From assembly GCA_009843525.1 (NCBI GenBank), contig VYDH01000021.1:1-41569 (forward strand): a stretch of 41,569 nt of DNA, given 5' to 3'. A program made the position numbers and the translations under genes. Of this stretch, positions 1 through 7,762 are shown in pieces. How positions within the stretch are numbered: the stretch's first letter is position 1; each line of letters starts with the position of its first letter. The notes below the pieces were generated by a model. That model did no database searches. It was given only the letters and a program-made list of their open reading frames with translations, and had not been told where the DNA came from. Source of the stretch: Acidimicrobiales bacterium (GTDB lineage: Bacteria; Actinomycetota; Acidimicrobiia; Acidimicrobiales; Poriferisodalaceae).

Positions 1-96
1 GCTCGGGCCGTGCCGATGAAGCGCATCGGCCAGCCGCATGAGGTTGCTGCCGCCGCCACAGCTACTGCGTTCGGGTCTATCCGTCCATTCCGCTAG
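1..96 (+). CDS. C-terminal end of a short-chain dehydrogenase/reductase (partial)
   Basis: The window opens inside a plus-strand reading frame of 31 codons ending at the TAG at 94-96. The stretch PMKRIGQPHEVAAA matches the well-known C-terminal segment of classical SDR oxidoreductases (P-x-x-R-x-G-x-P-E-E-V-A-x-A). The residues after it (TATAFGSIRPFR) do not look like the usual SDR ending, in which a segment such as FLASDxASF-x-TG follows, so the tail may be truncated or frameshifted. Its stop overlaps the stop of the convergent CoA-transferase by a few bases. Substrate and full length cannot be judged because the body of the gene lies outside the window. Confidence 0.5.
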   Translation, partial: ARAVPMKRIGQPHEVAAAATATAFGSIRPFR

Positions 97-2564
97 TCGG
101 GTGGAGTGTTGGCGATGGTGTTGCGGCTGTAGAGGTCGGTGATCTCGGCGGGGTTGTAGCCGAGTTCGGTGAGGATGTCTTCGTTGTGCTGGCCCAGTCT
201 TGGGGGCGGGCTGAGAGCGGTTGGTGTCGCGTCGAGTCGGAACGGCAGGCCGGGGAAGAGCTGCGGCTGCTCGCCGGGGCGTGCGTGGTCGACCATGAGG
301 CCGCGAGCAGCGCTGTGGTCGTCGTTGACGATGTCGGCGATGGTCATGACTGCTGAGGCTGAGATGCCTACTGCTTGCAGTTCGGCAGCGGCCTCGTGCT
401 TGTCCCGGGTCGCTGTCCAGCGTTCGATCACGGCGTCGATGGCGTCGTGGTCGGCATGGCGTGCCGCTGCGGTCGTCCAACGGGGCTCGCACTCAGCGTC
501 GCCGAGCAACGCGGTCAACGACTTCCACGTCGCGTCGTCATCGACCGTCAGCGTCAGCCACGCGTCGTCGCCGCGGCACCGGTACACACCCGCCGGCGCG
601 GCGTCCGAAGTACGCGCACCCCGGCGAGGCGGGTGAGGCGCGCCGGGTGGGCGCATGGAGGCTTCGGCGAACTGGTCGCCGGCGACATTGATCGCGGTCT
701 CGAGCTGTGACAGGTCGACAGCGACGGGCTCGCCGGTGTGCCAGTGTTGCCACAACGCGGCCAGCGCGATGACCGTGCCGTGCAGGCCGCCGACGACATC
801 GGGGAACGCGATGCCCTGCTTGTAGGGGCCCGAGTCGGGATATCCGGTGGTGGATGCCAAGCCCGAGGCGGCATCGAGCACCGGACCCCAGCTGATGCGC
901 TCGGCGTCGGGCCCGGTAGCGCCGAAACCGGACATGTCGAGCGTCACGATGGCGGGATTCATCTCGCGCAGCTCGGCTGGTGTGATGCCAGCGGAGCGAA
1001 CGCCGCGAGGGCTGTAGTTGTTCACCACAATGGCCGCCGTCTCAACAAGCCTGCGCAACACCTGTTGCCCGCCGGGAGCCTTCAGGTCCAGGCACAGGCC
1101 GCGCTTCGAGCGGTTCATCTTGTTCCAATGGCCGAGGCGGTTGAACCAGTCGTCGCCGGGGTCGTTGTTCAGGAAGATCCCGTTGCGCGACAGCGGACCG
1201 GAGAGCTGTCCCCATTCCCAGCCGCCGCGTTCAGCGAGGATCATGTCGGCAGGCGGCATCGCAAGGCCCCGGGCGGTGGGATGCTCGATCTTGATGACAT
1301 CGGCGCCGAGATCGCCGAGCATCCGGCACACCAGCGGACCCGCCCAGGCAATCGTGAACTCCACGACCCGCACGCCCGCGAGCGGTCTGATGCGCTCGGG
1401 CCAGCCTCGCTCGGCCGACGCTGTGCCGTCGGAGCCCGCTCCGAGTGCTGGTGCGCGCCGGAATTGCGGCGTCGCGCTTTCGATCTGCGCCGGCGGTCCG
1501 GGCAGTCGTGCCGTTGATGCGCCGTCGGCACCCGATTTGCCCAGTCGGACCTCATCGGTCGCGATGTCGGCACCGGGGAGATGTGTCCAGTAACGGCGTG
1601 CGGTGAGCTGAGGGCTGGCCAGCATGTCGTCGAGGCTGGCCACCGGGCCGGAGGGAACTTGGCTGTCCTGCAGGACGGCGACGGCTTCGGCGACGGTCTT
1701 CTTGGCAGCCCAGGCGGAGATGATCTCGTCCAGCTCGTCGGCGTGGTCGAATCGCACGGCGGGGACATAGAAGTCGTCCCGCGCCAGCAACTCCACCTGG
1801 TCCATCGCGATGCAGAAGCCTTCCCACTGGTGGATCGACACGGACGCAATGCAGATCCAGCCGTCGATGCACTCATAGAGCGCCAGCGGATGGTGCTGCT
1901 CGCCGAAGCGGTTGCCCCACCGTCGCTTGGTGACGCCGTTGTGGGTGTACAGGCTGAAGCTCCACTGGTGGGCATTGGCCAGCGCCTCCAGCGCTGACAC
2001 CTCCACCAGGTCGCCGCGGCCGGTTGTGGCAACGTTGACAAGTGCTGCCTGGATGCCGATCGCGGCAGTCGCCCCGACCAGATGCGTCAACCAAGGACCG
2101 CCGCCCGGCAGCGGGTGTCGATCTGGCTCGCCGTTGAGGCTCATGTGCCCGCCCAGCGCCCAATGCTCAAGCGGACCGGCGCGCCATGCCGACTTCGGCC
2201 CGGTGAACCCGTACGGCGTGATGGCTGCTGCCACCAGCCGGGAGTGTGCCTCTCGGGCCGCTGCGATCTCCGCTTGCGTCGCAGTCAAATCGCCGTCGAC
2301 ATCCAGTACCACGACATCGGTGTCACGGGCCAGCTCGGCCAGCGAGGCGCCGGGATCGATGACGACGCTCGCCGTATTGGCTCGCAAGTACTCCCACGCC
2401 GCCGAAATTGGGCCGGCGGCGGTGTCGATTACACGCGATCGCCGCAGATGCGATCCCTCCGGCGTCTCGCCCACCACCACATCAGCGCCGGCCATTGCCA
2501 GCAGCCGAGCGCAGTACGCGCCCGCGCGTCCATCGCTCAGATCCAGTACCCGAACGCCTCGCAC
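93..2564 (-). CDS. Tandem class III CoA-transferase (CaiB/BaiF family), two fused domains
   Basis: An 823-residue protein made of two consecutive CaiB/BaiF (family III CoA-transferase) domains, about residues 1-370 and 395-810, joined by an Ala/Pro-rich linker. Each begins with the family signature: G-V-R-V-L-D-L at 3-9 and G-V-R-V-V-E-F at 397-403. The second also has the GADVIKIE motif near 420. Family III enzymes move CoA between acyl groups through an aspartyl-CoA adduct. The second domain has an Asp at the expected place (D589 in FPDVVGG), whereas the first has WLTHLVG (H161) there, so it is probably inactive or structural. The GTG start at 2564 is preceded by an AGGGG-type ribosome site. 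A downstream minus-strand enoyl-CoA hydratase neighbour (2724-3482) suggests acyl-CoA catabolism. The substrate is unknown. Confidence 0.88.
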   Translation of the reverse strand: MRGVRVLDLSDGRAGAYCARLLAMAGADVVVGETPEGSHLRRSRVIDTAAGPISAAWEYLRANTASVVIDPGASLAELARDTDVVVLDVDGDLTATQAEIAAAREAHSRLVAAAITPYGFTGPKSAWRAGPLEHWALGGHMSLNGEPDRHPLPGGGPWLTHLVGATAAIGIQAALVNVATTGRGDLVEVSALEALANAHQWSFSLYTHNGVTKRRWGNRFGEQHHPLALYECIDGWICIASVSIHQWEGFCIAMDQVELLARDDFYVPAVRFDHADELDEIISAWAAKKTVAEAVAVLQDSQVPSGPVASLDDMLASPQLTARRYWTHLPGADIATDEVRLGKSGADGASTARLPGPPAQIESATPQFRRAPALGAGSDGTASAERGWPERIRPLAGVRVVEFTIAWAGPLVCRMLGDLGADVIKIEHPTARGLAMPPADMILAERGGWEWGQLSGPLSRNGIFLNNDPGDDWFNRLGHWNKMNRSKRGLCLDLKAPGGQQVLRRLVETAAIVVNNYSPRGVRSAGITPAELREMNPAIVTLDMSGFGATGPDAERISWGPVLDAASGLASTTGYPDSGPYKQGIAFPDVVGGLHGTVIALAALWQHWHTGEPVAVDLSQLETAINVAGDQFAEASMRPPGAPHPPRRGARTSDAAPAGVYRCRGDDAWLTLTVDDDATWKSLTALLGDAECEPRWTTAAARHADHDAIDAVIERWTATRDKHEAAAELQAVGISASAVMTIADIVNDDHSAARGLMVDHARPGEQPQLFPGLPFRLDATPTALSPPPRLGQHNEDILTELGYNPAEITDLYSRNTIANTPPD

Positions 2565-2723
2565 ATCACCCCTGGATCGCGGTCAACCCCAGCGGGCCCG
2601 GATCGTACCGATGCTGCCGTGCGACCGCCGGGGTGATCGTCCGCAACGAGCGCTCAGTTGCGCTGTTGTCGCCCGCTCTTGTTCGCTGGCGCTCACGGGC
2701 CGCTCGGGCCCAGGGCTCAGCCG

Positions 2724-3482
2724 CTAGGTGCCGTAGTCGGGATCGCGACGTTCGGCGAAGGCCCGCAGGCCCTCTTTCGCATCAGGGGAGGCGAAGGCCG
2801 CTCGGGTGTATTCCTGGTAGAGGCGCAGGCCGTCGGCCAGCGACATCTCACGGCCGCGTAGCGCCATCTCCTTGGTCATGCGTATGGCGGCAGGACCATT
2901 GGCGGCGATCTGGTCGGCGATGCCGCGGGCCGTGGCTTGCAGGTCTTCGGGAGCGGACATCTCGCTGACCAGTCCGATGCGCAGCGCCTCGGCAGCGTCG
3001 ATGAACGAGCCCGTCAGCAGCAGCCGCATCGCGTCCGACGAGCCAATGAGCCCCGGCAGCCTCAGCGCGCCATAGCCGTGCAAAATCGCCCAGCGCACCT
3101 CCGGGCAGCCGAATTGAGCGGTCTCGTCGCAGACCCGGATGTCGCAGAACAGCGCCAGTTCCAGCCCGCCCGCCAGGCAATAGCCCTGGATGGCGGCGAT
3201 CGTGGGCTTGGCGGTTTCCAGCCCGATGTCGAACCGGTCGGGACGCCACGGCATCCATGCGGCTCGATCCGCGAACTCGCCGAGGTCGTGGCCCGACGTG
3301 AACGCCCGGCCGGTTCCGGTCACGATCGTGCAGCGCACCGCCGGGTCGGCATCCGACGCCAGCAGCGCCGCGCCGAGGCCGTGATACATCTCGTCGGTCA
3401 TCGCGTTGAGCTTGTCGGGCCGGTTCAACGTGATCGTTGCCACGTGCCCGTCAACCTCGTAGGTCACTTCGTCCATAGCCAA
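2724..3482 (-). CDS. Enoyl-CoA hydratase/isomerase (crotonase family)
   Basis: A 252-residue crotonase-fold protein of normal length. The N-terminus has the family start I-T-L-N-R-P-D-K-L-N-A (17-27). The oxyanion-hole region GYCLAGGLELA is at 100-110 and the CDIR segment follows. The two catalytic glutamates of enoyl-CoA hydratase 1 are both present, E108 (GGLE) and E128 (CPE), with the standard 20-residue spacing, so hydration of 2-enoyl-CoA thioesters is plausible. Isomerase or hydrolase activity in the same superfamily cannot be excluded. It lies 159 bp upstream of the CoA-transferase on the same strand and diverges from the homocysteine methyltransferase operon across 179 bp. Confidence 0.9.
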   Translation of the reverse strand: MAMDEVTYEVDGHVATITLNRPDKLNAMTDEMYHGLGAALLASDADPAVRCTIVTGTGRAFTSGHDLGEFADRAAWMPWRPDRFDIGLETAKPTIAAIQGYCLAGGLELALFCDIRVCDETAQFGCPEVRWAILHGYGALRLPGLIGSSDAMRLLLTGSFIDAAEALRIGLVSEMSAPEDLQATARGIADQIAANGPAAIRMTKEMALRGREMSLADGLRLYQEYTRAAFASPDAKEGLRAFAERRDPDYGT

Positions 3483-3661
3483 CCCCTCTCAGCCTCTGGG
3501 CGAGATGCTTGCACGACGAGCGAGCGAGTGACGACGGATGCGGGCGCAGGTGCGGGAAAATCATTCGTGTGGCGCATGCAGGCAGCAGTACGTTGCGATG
3601 CAAGCCATGACCGCCCAGAGGGCTTCGCAGCAGCGAGCCAGCTAACGATCGGCGCCGACCG

Positions 3662-4657
3662 ATGACCGTCACACTGAATGACCTGGTGGAATCCAAGGGT
3701 TACGTGGTGGCCGACGGTCCGATGGGCACGCAGCTGTTCGCTGCAGGGCTGTCGGCGGGTTGGTCGCCGGAGGAATGGAACCTCAGCCACCCCGACCAGG
3801 TGCGGGCCGTCCACCGGGGATACCTGCGCGCAGGCGCAGACTTGATCGTCACGAACAGCTTCGGCGGCAACCGCTTCCGCCAAGCCCTGCATGGCCTCGA
3901 ACATTGCGTGCCCGAGCTGAACCGAGCCGCCGCACACATCGGCCGGGTCGAGGCCGACGCTGAGATACAGCGGTCGGATCGGCCAGTGCTGGTGGCCGGC
4001 TCGATGGGTCCGACGGGCGAACTGCTGGCGCCGCTCGGCGACATGACCGTCGAAGCGTGCGAAGCCGCATTCGCCGAGCAAGCTGCTGCGCTCGATGCAG
4101 CCGGGGTCGATCTGCTGTGGATCGAGACAATGAGCGCGCTTGATGAAGTCGAGGCCACGGTACGCGCAGCTCGCTCAGTGAGCGACCTGCCGGTCGCTGT
4201 CACCATGAGCTTCGACACCGCCGGCTGCACGATGATGGGCGTCACCGGCAAGGAGCTGGCGGAACGGCTGGGTCCTCTGGAGCTCGCCGCCATCGGTGCC
4301 AATTGCGGCAGCAACGTGCCCGACACCGAGGCGGCAGTTCTCGCCATTGCCAATATCGCGCCGGGCGCCCTGGTCATCTCCAAGCCGAACGCAGGAGTAC
4401 CGGTATGGCAGGGTCATTCGCTCGTCTACGACGGCACGCCAGAACTGCTGGCCGCTCACGCGTACCGGATACACGCCGCAGGCGTGACGGTGATCGGAAC
4501 CTGCTGCGGCAGCACCCCCGAACACACCGCCAAGATCGTGGCCGTGCTGGCAGGCGACGAAGCCCCGCCTGCCGTCACCGCAGCACCCAACCCACGCGAG
4601 ACTCTCGACGAGCGACTCGTCCGCAGGCGTCCCCGGCGGCGCAGAAACGGCGGCTGA
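3662..4657 (+). CDS. Homocysteine S-methyltransferase family protein
   Basis: A 331-residue TIM-barrel protein of the homocysteine S-methyltransferase family (Hcy domain, as in BHMT and the MetH N-terminus). The start ADGPMGTQL (17-25) is the family signature. The three zinc-binding cysteines are present: C215 in GANCG and C281-C282 in GTCCGS. Such enzymes transfer a methyl group to homocysteine-like thiols. There is no cobalamin-binding domain, so the methyl donor is unknown. The gene heads a run of five plus-strand genes with gaps of about 50 bp or less and has no clear Shine-Dalgarno sequence. Because a selenoprotein gene sits two positions downstream, a role in thiol or selenol methyl transfer is a reasonable guess only. 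Confidence 0.88.
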   Translation: MTVTLNDLVESKGYVVADGPMGTQLFAAGLSAGWSPEEWNLSHPDQVRAVHRGYLRAGADLIVTNSFGGNRFRQALHGLEHCVPELNRAAAHIGRVEADAEIQRSDRPVLVAGSMGPTGELLAPLGDMTVEACEAAFAEQAAALDAAGVDLLWIETMSALDEVEATVRAARSVSDLPVAVTMSFDTAGCTMMGVTGKELAERLGPLELAAIGANCGSNVPDTEAAVLAIANIAPGALVISKPNAGVPVWQGHSLVYDGTPELLAAHAYRIHAAGVTVIGTCCGSTPEHTAKIVAVLAGDEAPPAVTAAPNPRETLDERLVRRRPRRRRNGG

Positions 4658-4708
4658 ACCCTGTCGCCGTCATCGGAGCCGCCCGATCACCAAAGTTGAC
4701 CGCAGGCC

Positions 4709-5788
4709 ATGACATCGAACGGCGATCTCGAATTGACCGACCTGTGGCAGGCCATCGAGGCCTGCTACGAGGCCGGCTGGACCGACGGGCTGCCGGTGGT
4801 GCCGCCGACCGAGCCGCTCGTGGACGCCATGGTTGCCGGCGGCATCTGGGACGCAGACGATGTCCTGCTGCGCGAACCCGCACGCGGCCTCGAGGTCAGC
4901 GCCCGCAAGGCGGCTGCTAACGCCGTCATGGCCGGATGCCTGCCTGAGTACTTCCCTGTCGTGGGTGCCGCTCTCGCCGCCATCGGCGACCCGGCCTTCG
5001 AGCTGCATGCCGTGTCGGCCAGCACCGGCGGCGCAGCCGTCCTGATTGCAGTCAGCGGTCCGATCCGTGACGAGATCGGCATCCACTGCAAGGAGAACCT
5101 GTTCGGCCCAGGCTTCCGGGCCAACGCCACGATCGGCCGCGCGGTGCGGCTGGTGCTGCGGAACTGCCTCGCTGCCATTCCGGGCAAACTCGACAAGAGC
5201 ACCCAGGGCTGGGCCGGCAAGTACGCGATGTGCTTCGGCGAGGACGAGGCCACCAGCCCGTGGGAGCCGTACCACGTGTCGCTCGGCTACTCGCCCCGTC
5301 AGAGCACGGTCACGGTGATGGCAGCCGAGTCGGGCCACAACGTGCTGAACCATGCATCACCCGATCCCGAGGGTTTGCTGGGCACGTTCGCCGACACGAT
5401 GTCAGCACTCGGCTCACTCAGTTCGGGTCGGTCGCTGGTGGTGTTCGCTCCTGAGCACGCCCGCAAGCTCGGCGCTGCCGGCTGGAGCCGAGCGCGGGTG
5501 CTGGAGTACCTGTTCAGCCACGCCACTCGCACCTATGCGGATGTGAAGCGTGGCGGCAAGGTTGAGGCAGCAGGCAACGTCACGGGTTTCCACCCGACGC
5601 AATGGATGGAAACCGACCCGCAGGTGCAGCCCGGCGACGAGCACATCTCGGTGCCCCGCGGGACATGTCCCGGCGACATCGCGCTCATGGTCGGCGGCGG
5701 CGACGCCGGAGGCCACTCCTCGTTCTTTCCCACCTGGAGCCGCGACCGCAGTGTCCCGCTCATCACCCAGGAGATACTCACGCCATGA
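4709..5788 (+). CDS. Conserved-looking protein of unknown function, partner of the UGSC selenoprotein
   Basis: A 359-residue soluble protein with no family that I recognise. It has no signal peptide or membrane segment. The N-terminal segment AIEACYEAGWTDGLPVVPP (15-33) and the Gly-rich C-terminal MVGGGDAGGHSSFF (327-340) look like conserved blocks. Six cysteines are present (19, 77, 127, 153, 175, 320), none in a CxxC pair. The stop overlaps the start of the selenoprotein gene by four bases (ATGA, 5785-5788), the typical arrangement of co-translated partners, so the two products probably act together. The gene lies 51 bp after the homocysteine methyltransferase gene. Enzymatic activity is unknown. 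Confidence 0.8.
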   Translation: MTSNGDLELTDLWQAIEACYEAGWTDGLPVVPPTEPLVDAMVAGGIWDADDVLLREPARGLEVSARKAAANAVMAGCLPEYFPVVGAALAAIGDPAFELHAVSASTGGAAVLIAVSGPIRDEIGIHCKENLFGPGFRANATIGRAVRLVLRNCLAAIPGKLDKSTQGWAGKYAMCFGEDEATSPWEPYHVSLGYSPRQSTVTVMAAESGHNVLNHASPDPEGLLGTFADTMSALGSLSSGRSLVVFAPEHARKLGAAGWSRARVLEYLFSHATRTYADVKRGGKVEAAGNVTGFHPTQWMETDPQVQPGDEHISVPRGTCPGDIALMVGGGDAGGHSSFFPTWSRDRSVPLITQEILTP

Positions 5789-6663
5789 CGGTCACCTTGG
5801 TCGATCCGACGCTGCCCATGGCCGGTGGTGGCAATTCGGCTGCACAGCGCCCGGCATCGCTGGACGGCGCCGTGCTGGGACTGGTGAGCAACGGCAAGAC
5901 CCACGCCAGGCGGATTCTGGGTCGGGTCGCCCAGAACCTGATCGACTCCCATGGCGCCCGCGACACGGTGCTGCTGGTGAAGTCGACGGCGAACCTGCCT
6001 GCGACACCCGAAGAAGTGGAGGCACTGGCAGCCGACGTCACGGCGGTCATTGCGGCTATCGGCGATTGAGGCAGCTGCTCGTCGAGCAGTGTGCTCGACG
6101 CCGTGCACTGCGAGCAGGCCGGCGTGCCCGCCGCAGCCGTGCTGACCGAGCCATTCGCGACAACCGGCACAGCGATTGCCGAACTCCAAGGCTTCGACGA
6201 CTACCCGTTCGCCACCGTGCCCCACCCCATCGGCAGCCTCACCGAAGCGCAAGCAGACGCGCTCGCCGATGCCGTCACCGCGGCTGTGCTGGGCCTGCTC
6301 ACCACCCCTGATGCCAGATCAGCCCCCGGCGACGAATCGTTCGACGCCGATGCCCAGCTGCCACGCGGTGACGGGCTGACCATCACCGACGCAGCGGAAT
6401 CACCAACGGCCGGATCAGCGCCTGCCGATGTCGTCGAAGAACTGGCCGCTGTCCTGCGCGCCGACCGTGCCGACCTCACGGCGACGGTCGCAGGGCGGCA
6501 TATCGCGCTCAGCCTCCACATTCCCGACGAAGCCTGCGCCGAGTGCGTGCTGCCCGCCTCGATGCTCGTGCCCATGTTCCAGCATCGCTTCGACACCGAA
6601 CTCGGACCCGGCTGGACGATCACGCTCGACGACCCTCGAACGACTGAGCACAGCAGTCCGTGA
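5785..6663 (+). CDS. UGSC-family selenoprotein (in-frame TGA read as selenocysteine)
   Basis: Reads as a 292-residue protein if the TGA at 6067-6069 is decoded as selenocysteine (residue 95). The frame is open on both sides, and the residues around the TGA spell GD-U-GSC-SSSS, the motif that names the UGSC (seleno)protein family. Upstream is an N-terminal segment ending in an E/A-rich helix (about 75-92). Downstream are the VLDAVHCEQAGVPAA and VPHPIG segments typical of the same domain. A second C-terminal region (about 212-285) carries a CxxC pair, C251 and C254, in ACAECVLP. A SECIS-like hairpin follows the TGA (6080-6100). The ATG at 5785 overlaps the stop of the preceding gene. A standard gene caller would split this into a 94-residue fragment and a 190-residue fragment. 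The reaction is unknown; a redox or thiol role fits the U-x-x-C motif. Confidence 0.88.
6067..6069 (+). other. Selenocysteine codon (recoded TGA)
   Basis: This TGA is the only stop in the reading frame from 5785 to 6661. The codons after it (GGC AGC TGC) give G-S-C, completing the U-G-S-C motif, and coding character continues for a further 198 codons in the same frame. Recoding needs selA, selB, selC and selD elsewhere in the genome; none is in this window. Confidence 0.85.
6080..6100 (+). promoter_or_regulatory. Candidate bacterial SECIS element
   Basis: A perfect 9-bp stem (CGTCGAGCA / TGCTCGACG) closes a GUG loop at 6089-6091. Counting the U of the UGA as base 1, the loop G and U are bases 23 and 24, the positions of the G and U that SelB needs in the E. 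coli fdhF SECIS. The bulged U17 of fdhF is not seen. A competing hairpin, CTGCTC-GTC-GAGCAG (6075-6089), overlaps it but would place its loop closer to the UGA. Confidence 0.75.
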
Positions 6664-6715
6664 ACGACTGGGGGGCCCGAACCCGCCATTTCCGCGTGCG
6701 ATCTAGGGTGAACCC

Positions 6716-7714
6716 ATGAATGGTCAGCTGCTTGCGGGAACCACCAAGGGCGTCTTCGTCATCGACGACGTGGGATCCACCCAGACGCTCGAAGCACGCC
6801 ACGTCCGCGACCTCGTCAACGTCGACGGCCGCCTGTTCGCCGGATCAGCTGGCGGCCTGTTCACCAGCGAGGACGGGGGCCAGACTTGGGCCGGGCCGCA
6901 GCTCGCTGGGCGCGAGGTGTGGCAAATCCGAGCCGCCAGCGACGGCCGACTGTACGCCAGCACCGAGCCGGCGGCCCTGTTCCGCAGCGACGACGGCGGC
7001 GCGACGTGGGACGAGATCACGACATTCGCCGCTCTCCCTGAAGCGGAGCGCTGGTGCGTGCCGGTCGAGCCTCCCCTGCCGGGGCGGGCACGAGCGCTTG
7101 TCATCGACGAGAACGATCCCGACCGCATCTGGGTCGGCGTCGAAGTCGGCGGTGTGGCCCGCAGCACCGACGGCGGCCAGAGCTGGACGGTCGACCTGCC
7201 CGGCGACAACCCAGACATCCACATGATGTTCGCCCATCCCGCCGAGTCGGGGGTGCTGTTCATCAGCACCGGCTATGGCCGCTTTGACGGCGTCGCCGAA
7301 GAGCTCGAAGGCAATGCCGGCGTGTTCCGCTCCGACGATTACGGCGAGTCATGGCAATACGCCTGGAAGGGCGTCGTGCCGCGCTACTCGCGGCCGCTGT
7401 GCATCGACCGCCGCGACCCCTACAGCGTCACGGTCGCCAGTGCCCCCACTGCGTTCTCGCATTACAAGGACGACGGCGGGGCTCATGCGGCCCTCTACCG
7501 GTCGGATGACCACGGCCAGTCGTGGCGATCGCTCTGCGACGGCGCCCATTCGCCCTCTCCGGTCAACTTCCATGGCCTCATCGCCGATCCCGACAACGTG
7601 GGCGGCGTGCTTGTCGGCACCGACACCGGCGAGGTCTGGCAGGTGTCCGACGATGCCAAGTGGACCGAGCTTGGGTCCGGCCTCCCGCTCGTCTGGTCGC
7701 TGGCAGTGGTCTGA
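6716..7714 (+). CDS. BNR/Asp-box repeat protein (sialidase/VPS10-like beta-propeller)
   Basis: A 332-residue protein with five Asp-box repeats of the form S-x-D-G-G-x-T/S-W: residues 51-58, 91-98, 150-157, 206-213 and 263-270. These repeats mark BNR/VPS10-like beta-propellers. Catalytic residues of true sialidases are not evident, so a binding or scaffold role is as likely as hydrolysis. There is no signal peptide (the start is MNGQLLAGTTKG), so it appears cytoplasmic. The ATG at 6716 has an AGGGTGA-type site just upstream. It lies 52 bp after the selenoprotein gene in the same orientation and is probably co-transcribed. Confidence 0.85.
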   Translation: MNGQLLAGTTKGVFVIDDVGSTQTLEARHVRDLVNVDGRLFAGSAGGLFTSEDGGQTWAGPQLAGREVWQIRAASDGRLYASTEPAALFRSDDGGATWDEITTFAALPEAERWCVPVEPPLPGRARALVIDENDPDRIWVGVEVGGVARSTDGGQSWTVDLPGDNPDIHMMFAHPAESGVLFISTGYGRFDGVAEELEGNAGVFRSDDYGESWQYAWKGVVPRYSRPLCIDRRDPYSVTVASAPTAFSHYKDDGGAHAALYRSDDHGQSWRSLCDGAHSPSPVNFHGLIADPDNVGGVLVGTDTGEVWQVSDDAKWTELGSGLPLVWSLAVV

Positions 7715-7762
7715 CACCATTCGTGTGGGCAGACGATCTCGACGGCGGTAAGGGCAGCGCGC

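Noticed and set aside
3483..3661. SAM, SAH or cobalamin riboswitch upstream of the homocysteine methyltransferase
   Set aside because: No recognisable conserved core or pairing pattern in this 179-bp divergent gap.
6067..6069. Ordinary nonsense mutation or sequencing error splitting the gene
   Set aside because: The exact U-G-S-C context and the hairpin with loop G-U at bases 23-24 make recoding the better explanation, though only the genome's sel genes can settle it.
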